Shown here in pieces: positions 56,870 to 64,000 of a stretch of DNA of 64,000 bases; the first letter of the stretch is position 1; every line of letters starts with the position of its first letter. The stretch spans positions 3,906,001-3,970,000 of the forward strand of contig JAKULF010000005.1 in the NCBI GenBank assembly GCA_022661535.1. Direction: 5' to 3'. The notes beneath the pieces are model-generated. The model was not told the DNA's origin and did not search any database. It was given only the letters and a program-made list of their open reading frames with translations. The stretch comes from Eutypa lata (lineage: Eukaryota > Ascomycota > Sordariomycetes > Xylariales > Diatrypaceae). The position numbers were made by a program, and so were the translations under genes.

Positions 56870-59802
56870 ATGGCAACTATAGAGGAAGAACGGATGCAGA
56901 TCGACAAAAATGCGACCGAACCCAACGACGACTCAGATTCAAGCTCCGATGATGGTGTTTCTAGCGACGAGGATGCCTCGGCACCAACACTAGTCGAGTG
57001 GCTCGCCACTGGTCGAGAAAGACGTTCTACCGCCGGAAATCGTATGAAGTCCATGCTAGCCGCGGAAGAGCCCGATGACGAACTCGAACTACTCTTTGCC
57101 GAAGATGAAGACGATGCTGGTTTTACAGACGTGGGAGATGATGCATCTGATGTGCAGATGGACTCCTCTTCTGATGAGGATGACGCCCATGAGCATGCCG
57201 ACGATCTCGAGGGAGAGAAAGAGTTGGAGAAGCAGGCTAGGGAGAGTAGACACGCGGCAAGGAAGCGAAAGGCCCAGGAAGCGATACCGATGAAATTCCG
57301 GAAGAAAGTCAAAATCAACACCACTGCTACTACTGCTACTACTACTACGACTGATACTGGAACCTCAACTCCGGTAGACCCGACGCCGAGACCTAAGAAG
57401 AAGTCTGAAAGGACGAGCTGGCTACCTTCCGCGGCCGACATGCCCACCCGAGCATCGAAGAGAGGAACTACTATGCTCAGCAAGGAGCAGTTGCATAGGC
57501 AGATGATCGAACGAGAAGTCAAACGTCTCAAGCAAGTCGAGGCCATGGAGAGAAAGGCCAAGAAGATGGAGGCCCTCAAGAAACCACCTATGACGCAAGC
57601 GGAACGGCTCGCAGAGGCTGCGGTTATCGAGAAGAAGAATGCCAAGAGCTTGAACCGCTGGGAGGAGGCAGAGAAGCAACGAGAAGAGGAGCGTCGGGCC
57701 AAGTTGGCTGCTCTCAACAACCGGACACTCGATGGCCCTGTAGTCACCTTCTGGAGTGGTGTTGGGGAGTGGGTCGACGGCAAGTTGAGACATGTTGGCA
57801 AGATCGTGACGATTGAGGATAAGCCGGTTAAGAAGAAGCGCGCCTCCAATGTCGCCCCCGAACCGATAGACGAGAGTTCGAAGAACGACAAGGATTCTAA
57901 ACCGAAAGAGTCTGTCCAGCACGAGCCCAATACTACACTGACCCAGACACCCGAAACTACGGCGAAGGCACCTATAGAGGGATCATCGCAAACAGCCAAA
58001 AACCCTATAGAGCAACCTGAAGTGACTGATGCAGTAAATGGGAAGCCCCCTGAGACATCAAAACCAGATGCGGGAAAGACGGCCACTCCCCAGCCTGAAC
58101 TCCCAGCAACCACCGAGAAGACTGCCAACACGCAGGCAGCAATTGTACAGGAGACAGCACCTCCGCCAACAGTGGAGGTTATATCCCAGCCAAGTCTTCA
58201 ACCATTGGCGAAACCGCCTGAAACCAAATCGCCTGAAATCAAGCCACCGGACATCAGACCGATGGCATCGAATACATATACAACTAGCATGTTTGCGCCG
58301 CCCCAACAAACAGGACTGATGAAGCCCCCTGAGATGAAGCCACCTAGCTTTCTAGCTCCACCAGCTGGTGTTTCCCAAGGTGGACTATCTATGCCTATGA
58401 TAGGATATCATTCCTCACCATGTAATTCGTCGAATGTTCTAGCACCTCCCAGCACATCACAACGACAGTCGCCATTGTCGATGCCACAAACTAACGCCCA
58501 CCCACCTCCTACATCAACATCAGCACCAGTGCCAACGTCAGTACCAGCGCCAACGTCAGTACCAGCGCCAGCGCCAGCATCGGCACCACCTGTACCGGCA
58601 CCAGCTCCAACACCAGTGCTAGCAGCTCCGCAACCATCACAACCTACAACACTTTCTAAACAAAAAGCATCAGCACAGAAACGGCGGCCATCCACAACTC
58701 CTCTGGGTAACCATAAACCAACACAAACAAACGCAGCAAAACAACAGACAACCGCCCCTCCTCCTCCTCCTCCATCTCCTCCTCCTGATGGCAAAGCAAC
58801 ACGGAACTGCATCATCCTGCAGAACTTCGACGAGGATGCCATCAAAGAAAAGCCCATCCAGAATCGTATTCTGTTTGGCAAGGAGATGGGCAAGCTAGCT
58901 AGTAAGGCGCAACTCTGTTTTTACTTTGCTCTCATTCCACTCATTGGCCGGCCATACGACAATACGCATGCGTGTTTTCTTTCTCTCTCCTTTATATATA
59001 CATTATCTTTGTTTTTATTGTGGACAGGAACATAATCTAACCAAGCATAATAGAGCCTTCGCCAGCGCCTCGATGTGTGATCACGAACCACCCGGCGCGG
59101 TACCGGGACCCCAAGACCGGACTCCCGTACTACAACAGCTACGCGTACCAGGAGATACAGAAGCTGCAGCACGGCAACTACAAGTGGAGCCGCCTGGTCG
59201 GCGCCTGGCTCGGAAGCGGCTCGGAAGCGGCCAGCGGGGTTCCTGCTCGGTTCCTGGATCCGAAGGCTCCGGGGCCGCCGAAACCACAACCCCAACCCGA
59301 ACCCGAACCTATTACTACTACTACTGAAGCAGACGAGGACGAGAAGAAGGGGGAAGCCCCAGAATCGAAGCCCGTCGCGATATCCACGTCGGCACATACG
59401 CCAGCAGCACCGATGGTGACGCAACTCCCGACATCGGTCCAGGATACGCCGAATGAACTCGGTACACTAACTACACCGTCTGCGTCAAAACTTACAGACT
59501 CACCTTCAGTGGCGACAACACCAGCAGTGGTGCCATCAACGTCGCCAAGTGAACAGAAAATACATTCATTGATTTCCACACCAGTACCTACAGAACCTCA
59601 TCCGATAGTTTCCCCTGCTACAGCCACTAACAACACCATTACGAGTGGGGGAAATCCCGCAACAACTACGATGTCAAACTCTCTTGGAGTTCCTACAATT
59701 CCCGCTGCGGTAACGGTGATAGGGGAGGCCAATATAACAACAGTAGGAGCTCCAGCGCAGAATGCAAGGCCTGTGGAGGGGACGGGAACAAGGATAATGT
59801 GA
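56870..59802 (+). CDS. VPS72: YL1/VPS72, SWR1-complex histone-binding subunit
   Basis: Two exons, 56870-58901 and 59054-59802, give 926 residues; the intron is 152 bp and in phase. YL1 binds H2A.Z-H2B and serves the SWR1 chromatin-remodelling complex in the nucleus. The N-terminal YL1 domain has TLVEWLATGRERRSTAGNRM and the acidic EEPDDELELLFAEDEDDAGF histone-binding segment, then a basic Lys/Arg helix-rich region. The C-terminal YL1_C domain (APRCVITNHPARYRDPKTG...YNSYAYQEIQ) is completed only across the intron. The protein is long for the family because of Pro/Thr/Ala-rich spacers (PAPTSVPAP repeats, a PPPPPPSPPP stretch) and a Thr/Pro/Ser-rich tail of about 170 residues. Confidence 0.93.
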
Positions 59803-60450
59803 TGAGGATTGTCGTTTGTACGATCAGATGCTCAATTTAGCGTTCCAAGTATGAATTCCAACTCCAAACTGTATGAATAACTATTTAAGAACTTACCTCA
59901 GAGGCACTTCGTGGACTTTTGAATGCACTTCGTGATATCGCTCGAGATGGCTCTATATATCTTCATACAAATCATATAAGCTATAATAATAGCCTTAACA
60001 AGCGTTGGCTAGTTGGTGAATACGACTGAAGAACAGTAAGGGTAACGAATACAGGCTGCAGTTGCTTTAAATAGTGCGAACTTGATTTCAGCTCGCTTAT
60101 CTATCTGCCCCTCGACCTATACATAGAGGTCGTGGCTAAAGCTGCCTATAGATGACACCAATGTCATCCTACAGGTATATAGGTGTAGGTACCTAGCGAT
60201 CATCGAGTTGGATGCTTCGACATAGATAACAAGGCATACTCGCTTGATGTGATACAAGGCTAATGATAAACAGGAGAAAAGGAATGCTGAGGAAATGCTT
60301 CCATGTGGTGGCTCGAGAAGGTCATATATCGTTGTTTGCTACGGTAGGTAGTGTTCATATGTCGTTGGTATGCACGGTGATCCCTGCCCATTCTGCCCAG
60401 TGCTTCTTTGTCTTCCACTTTTTACCCATGATAGTGTTAACGTGCCAGAG
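59803..60450. other. Intergenic region after YL1
   Basis: No gene or repeat recognised before the first unit of the tandem array. Confidence 0.5.
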
Positions 60451-60821
60451 TAGTCATATTTCCACGAGATCGACCAATCTAATATCTTTACCCGGACCCT
60501 TTTGTGTTGCACTCCATACCTGTGATGTTGCACACTCTAGATACCCTTTTGACGTTACACCCCATGCCTCCGGAGTGGCAATCCATACAGGATGAAACAA
60601 AGAGGCTTTTAATACATTTTTCCATTGCAACCTTAACTATTTTCCCCAACAGTGGTTCCTAAATGGATAGGCATGCTTGATCAATCTACCTGGTTTCACA
60701 GCTAGACCTCGGGACCTTTGGACGTGGGTCATCGTCATCCATCGTCTTTGTGGTTAATACCTAAACTACATAAGGGACCACGAGACGAAGCATGCAAAAG
60801 CAGGAAGTAAGGGATGAAACC

Positions 60822-60849
60822 CATTCATTCATTCACTCATTCATTCATT
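60822..60849. repeat. (ATTC)n microsatellite
   Basis: Seven ATTC-type units with one ACTC variant. A similar ATTCATTCATTC stretch lies at the equivalent place in unit C near 63638. Confidence 0.85.
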
Positions 60850-61003
60850 GAAACATACAGCTTTCTGGGGAATAAGAATGCTATAAATGGAGGGCATATA
60901 CCCTTCCTGTTAGCTACCTAAGTGTTGAACATCTTCGCAACGGCAAGAAACAGCTAGGGAAAACCACCTCCGAGATTATACGAAGACTCTCACGCTTGAG
61001 TAA

Positions 61004-61031
61004 ACACACACACACACACACACACACACAC
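61004..61031. repeat. (AC)n microsatellite in leader of unit A
   Basis: About 14 AC units directly between GAGTAA and CGGCCGACTC. Units B and C have only short AT/CA-containing sequence here. Confidence 0.9.
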
Positions 61032-61058
61032 GGCCGACTCAAAGTCAAAAGAATCACG

Positions 61059-61559
61059 ATGATTCCTACACGATGGTCAAAGGCTATTCAGGCAAGCCGG
61101 CAAGCCGTAAGTGATCTCCTAAACTTGCTTTGTATCCCTCGTTCGTTTTTTATTATTATATACCACATAGTCACGATCTCTTCTTCTGCCACAACAATAG
61201 TTATTCCCCCAAGACCCTTCTTTTCCTTCCACCGCGTCACAGCCTTCATCTCAGTCCATTCCACCTACTCAGTCTACCTAGATATCTTAGGAAGATTCCC
61301 ATATAGATTACTAACGTGGGATACTCAATCTATGTAGAGCGATAAGGGTAACAACGACAACAAAGAGGGCACTCCTGGCCACCATGATAACCAGGGAGAC
61401 ACCTCCACCTCCACCTCCACCTCCACCTCCACCACCAATACTGGCAACGACAACGCTCTTATGACCGGCACTGGCTCCGCCGATAACCCCCAGAACCCCA
61501 ACGAGCACGGGAATGAGCATGGGCATACCGATAACAGCCATGCTGAAAACGGTCATTGA
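61059..61559 (+). CDS. Tandem unit A: small low-complexity protein
   Basis: Two exons, 61059-61106 and 61338-61559, give 89 residues. Exon 1 encodes MIPTRWSKAIQASRQA and ends at GTAAGT. The 231-bp intron ends CTATGTAG, and the frame continues in phase into a Ser/Thr/Asn/His/Gly-rich second exon (GDTSTSTSTSTSTTN, ending in NEHGNEHGHTDNSHAENGH). There is no signal peptide or known domain. The start aligns with those of units B and C in the conserved leader. Unlike B and C, exon 1 has no Cys, so the first exon has been replaced or diverged. Coding status is inferred from the splice fit and shared structure. Confidence 0.6.
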
Positions 61560-61963
61560 TGACACGGTACACACACGCACACGCACATCCCGTAATCCTG
61601 CCACGCGAGTCGGGGTTTTCAAGCCGCTGATCCGATGCGTATGATGATGCGTGGATGAGCGAGTCGCGAAGGTCCTTATCGGGTTTGGACATGGCGTATT
61701 AAAGGGGATTGACCGGGATGGAACATAGCTTCCGTGGTTGGGGTTTTGGAAAGGGGCTATGTGTGGGGGACAGCGAAACACACAGTGTCTGCCATGGTTG
61801 TATTTTCTTTGCTCGTCTAATTGGATATATACTTTGGTCAGAGGTATGATGGTGCAGGGTGTATTGTTGCTAGTACCTAGGTGGTCTGTTGTGTCTAGAG
61901 CTTCCAGGCTACCAACGTATTGCAGTCTCTGTAGACAATATAACTTCATCTTACTGCCATTTT
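61560..61963. other. 3' flank of unit A gene
   Basis: No gene seen. An antisense ORF (61311-61949, -) with a poly-Gly stretch is a shadow of the (CCACCT)n codons and is not supported. Confidence 0.5.
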
Positions 61964-62740
61964 GATCCTTTAGAGGCTATCCTTTTGTGTCTTCCTTTTC
62001 TTTTTTGACTATGTATGATGGATCTCGACATGACAAAATAAGTAGTTACCTTTCCACGAGACAGACCAATCTGATGTCTTTTTCCCCGAACCCTTTTGTG
62101 TTGCATTCATTCTATACCTACCTGTGATGATGTTGCACTTTATTCTCTTGAACTTTACGCCCCAATTCCTCTGGCGTGAGAATCCATCCATGCAGGATGG
62201 AGTGAAGAGCTTTACGTATTTTGTTGTAAACCTGCTTGTGACAGTGGTTCATTGAATACTTAAGTAGATAGCAATGCTCGGTTCAGCCTAGGCTCACAGA
62301 TAGGCGTCGAGATATTGGACATGAATCATCGTAAATTATGGTAACTGACCGCAACGACGACCATATAAAGCGTGATGCGAAGAATGCGGTTCATTCGTTC
62401 ACTATACAGTTGAAACGTCTATCGATGCTAAAAGTGAATCACCTTCTACACTGTATCACCACATCATCATCGTTATCAACATTCATGCCAGGCTTTTCAA
62501 CTCTCTCGAAAGCAAACACGGAGCCTTTCCCAGAAAAAAGAATTACTATAAAGCAGAACGTATTCTCCCTGTTAATAGTTCAACTGAGCTTTCTTTTATC
62601 CACCACCTATCAAACACATTCACAATACCAGGACGCAACTAGAAAACCGGCTCCGAGATTATATGAAATACATCTCCTCTCTTGAGAAAATATCTTTATA
62701 CGCATTCAACCGGCTCGAAGTCAATCAAACGAACCAAAAA
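61964..62740 (+). repeat. Tandem unit B: conserved 5' flank
   Basis: Begins with GATCCTTTAGAGGCTATCC (also seen, mutated, in unit C). It continues with TTTCCACGAGA, GACCAATCTGATGTCTTT, ACCCTTTTGTGTTGCATTCAT, CCTGTGATGATGTTGCAC, TTTACGCCCCAATTCCTCTG and AATCCATCCATGCAGGAT. It closes with the leader words GGCTCCGAGATTATATGAAAT and CTTGAGAAAAT and GGCTCGAAGTCAATC before the ATG. The spacing to unit A's equivalent words is about 1.59 kb. Confidence 0.75.
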
Positions 62741-63203
62741 ATGTTTTGTCGTTGTCTCGCGAGCTGCTGCTGCGGCGGAAGAGGTGTAAGCTACTTTATA
62801 TCCCTCTCTTTTCCATTGCTTCACAGTTCTTCCTTCGTCTCAGCACCAATATATCCTGTCTGTCTGTCTGTCTGTCTGTCGAAGTTGCCCACATCACTGA
62901 CATAATGTTACAATCGTGCAGAGGGATACAAATTCCGGAAACGACTCCTCCAGCTCTGCAGGCAGCTCTGCTCTCCTCGCTGGCTTTGACTCCGGCTCCG
63001 GCACCCCCCCTAGCTCTAGCTCCAGCTCCGGCTCAGCTCCGGCTCCAGCTCCGCCGCCGCCGCCGCCGCCCCCGGCTCCGACTCTGGTTCCGGATGCAGC
63101 TCCAGCGCCGCCCCTCCTGATTCCGGCTCCAGCTCAAGCAGCCCCTCCTAGCTCCGACTTTAGCTTCTTGGCTCTTGGGGAGCAAAGAAACGACAATACA
63201 TAA
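62741..63203 (+). CDS. Tandem unit B: small Cys-N-terminal, Pro/Ala/Ser-rich protein
   Basis: Two exons, 62741-62785 and 62922-63203, give 108 residues. Exon 1 is MFCRCLASCCCGGRG, ending at GTAAGC. The 136-bp intron contains (CTGT)n and ends TCGTGCAG. Exon 2 starts RDTNSGNDSSSSAG and is then Ser/Gly and Pro/Ala-rich with an octa-Pro run, ending in FSFLALGEQRNDNT. There are five Cys within the first 11 residues and no signal peptide, a pattern that commonly receives S-acyl groups and would attach the protein to membranes (inference). The same start and splice layout as unit A and the same Cys pattern as unit C support a real gene. Confidence 0.65.
62856..62881. repeat. (CTGT)n microsatellite in intron of unit B
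   Basis: Six tandem CTGT/TGTC units inside the intron. A degenerate copy is not obvious in unit A's intron. Confidence 0.85.
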
Positions 63204-63433
63204 GGACATTAACAACAACGCTTTGGATGTACTTCCCGTAATTGTATCATGCGGGTTGAAGAAGGGAGGGGTTTGACTAAACTTAGCAGATAATCTTATG
63301 GATAAGTGGGTTACAAAGCCTATTGTTAAGGTTGGAAATGGAGGTAAAAGGGGCGGATAAATAAATAATACAATATTATTTTTTATTATAAAGCATTCAT
63401 AAAAGCTTAAGTGATTGCTTTTAATTATTATTT
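63204..63433. other. 3' flank of unit B gene
   Basis: Short spacer that becomes AT-rich after 63350. No gene seen. Confidence 0.5.
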
Positions 63434-63958
63434 TAATCTTTAGAGCTTATCTTTTTAGGTTTATTTAATTATATATAATTAATTTTGATATATGAAAACT
63501 AATAGTTATCTTTTTACGAGATAAATTATTCTGATACCGCCCCCCCCCGGGATCCCTTTCGTGTTACATTCATCCCATACTTTGGGACGTTACGCCCCCA
63601 TTCCTCTGGCGTGGCAATCCATCCATACCGGATAGGGTTCATTCATTCATCTACTCATTCTACCGTAGAACGTCCACCAATGCTAAAAAATGAACCATGT
63701 TCTACACCGGAGAGCCGTATCACCACATCAGCATGCCGGGCATTTTGTCTCTCTCGAAAAGCAAACATGCAGCCCTTCCAGAAAACAAGAATGTCATATA
63801 AGTGATTAGTTGAACTTTCCTTTGTCCACCACCTATCGAGCATATTCACACAATAACAAGAAACAGCTAGAAAATCGACTCTAAGATTATACGAAATACT
63901 CGCCCTGAGTAAACATATTCATACACATATAGCCGACTTGAAGTCAGAAAGGGCAAAA
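63434..63958 (+). repeat. Tandem unit C: conserved 5' flank with C-to-T changes
   Basis: Aligns to unit B from CTTTAGAGCTTATC onward: TTTTTACGAG for TTTCCACGAG, GATAAATTATTCTGAT for GACAGACCAATCTGAT, CCCTTTCGTGTTACATTCAT, GGACGTTACGCCCCCATTCCTCTGGCGTGGCAATCC, and the leader AAGAAACAGCTAG, TAAGATTATACGAAAT, TGAGTAAACAT, GACTTGAAGTCAGAAA. (Longer runs are given here only as separate words.) The upstream third is AT-rich. Confidence 0.75.
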
Positions 63959-64000
63959 ATGGATTGTGGTTGCATCAAGAACTTATGCTGCTGCGGTGGC
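63959..64000 (+). CDS. Tandem unit C: start of Cys-N-terminal small protein (cut by window edge)
   Basis: Only the first 14 codons are in the window: MDCGCIKNLCCCGG. They align with unit B's MFCRCLASCCCGG (Cys3, Cys5, then CCCGG) directly after the shared leader. If it follows the pattern, a GTAAG donor should come within a few bases beyond the edge, with a low-complexity second exon about 140-230 bp further on. Confidence 0.6.
   Translation, partial: MDCGCIKNLCCCGG

Larger units (their letters stand above)
60451..61058 (+). repeat. Tandem unit A: conserved 5' flank
   Basis: Shares with units B and C the ordered words TTTCCACGAGA, GACCAATCT, ACCCTTTTGTGTTGCA, TGTGATGTTGCAC, the GACGTTAC..CCCC..GCCTC segment and AATCCAT. 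Next to the start codon it also shares the leader (AAGAAACAGCTAG, GAGATTATACGAA, TTGAGTAAA, GACTCAAAGTCAAAA). In between lie an (ATTC)n tract (60822-60849) and (AC)n (61004-61031). Orientation and distance make it the promoter and 5'UTR of the following gene. Confidence 0.75.

Noticed and set aside
56779..58131. Minus-strand open frame of 450 codons opposite YL1
   Set aside because: It is a Ser/Val-rich translation of the complement of YL1's low-complexity codons. The plus strand has both YL1 domains and an in-phase intron, so this is a shadow.
61311..61949. Minus-strand frame with a poly-Gly run
   Set aside because: It is the antisense of the Ser-Thr repeat codons of unit A's second exon, where the plus-strand exon fits splice sites and phase.

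Overview
The window is nuclear DNA of a filamentous ascomycete (Pezizomycotina, probably a Sordariomycete). The evidence is short introns of about 50-80 bp with GT...AG borders and CTAAC-like branch points, fungal housekeeping genes (SYF2, YL1/VPS72, an ECL1-type factor), long gene-poor spacers full of TAGGTA/TACATA motifs, and damage that looks like repeat-induced point mutation (RIP). I rebuilt exon structures by joining reading frames at splice sites. None of them is supported by transcripts.

Layout. 1-590 is a degenerate minisatellite. About 735-2625 is an extremely AT-rich block whose few remaining C and G bases lie mostly in CpG. 4.0-9.7 kb carries SYF2 (-), a probable mitochondrial protein (+) and a putative beta/gamma-crystallin-like protein (+). 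10.5-23.6 kb looks like accessory DNA: an intact six-exon O-methyltransferase (-), a short zinc-ligand ORF, an FTA2-domain kinase-like protein (+), a C-terminal piece of a fungal membrane-protein family, an intact glutathione transferase (-), a thioesterase pseudogene (+), an SDR pseudogene with nonsense changes at tryptophan codons (-), and a heavily degraded relic (-). 23.6-31.4 kb has no gene that I can support. An ECL1-family gene (31.4-32.5 kb) follows, then another gene-poor stretch.

37.3-39.9 kb encodes a 768-residue GHKL-type ATPase with a basic C-terminus, a family I cannot name. 41-48 kb holds a small secreted cysteine-rich protein (-), a membrane-anchored coiled-coil protein (-) and an amidohydrolase (-). 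51.4-56.2 kb has a secreted repeat protein (-), a membrane-anchored hemerythrin-like protein (-), a 2OG-Fe(II) oxygenase (+) and a cyclase-family hydrolase (-). YL1 (+) covers 56.9-59.8 kb.

The right end (60.4 kb to the edge) holds what I think is the least described item: three tandem copies, about 1.5 kb apart, of a unit with a conserved 5' flank followed by a tiny gene. Two copies are complete two-exon genes and the third is cut by the window edge. Coding parts diverge sharply. Copies 2 and 3 start with a Cys-x-Cys...Cys-Cys-Cys-Gly-Gly peptide, and the complete copies have low-complexity second exons. The third copy's flank carries C-to-T changes.

The genes look mostly independent, as is usual in fungi. 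The only hints of joint function are the enzymes and decayed enzymes at 10-22 kb (OMT, GST, thioesterase, SDR), which could be the remains of a specialised-metabolism locus, and the metal-dependent proteins at 52-56 kb.
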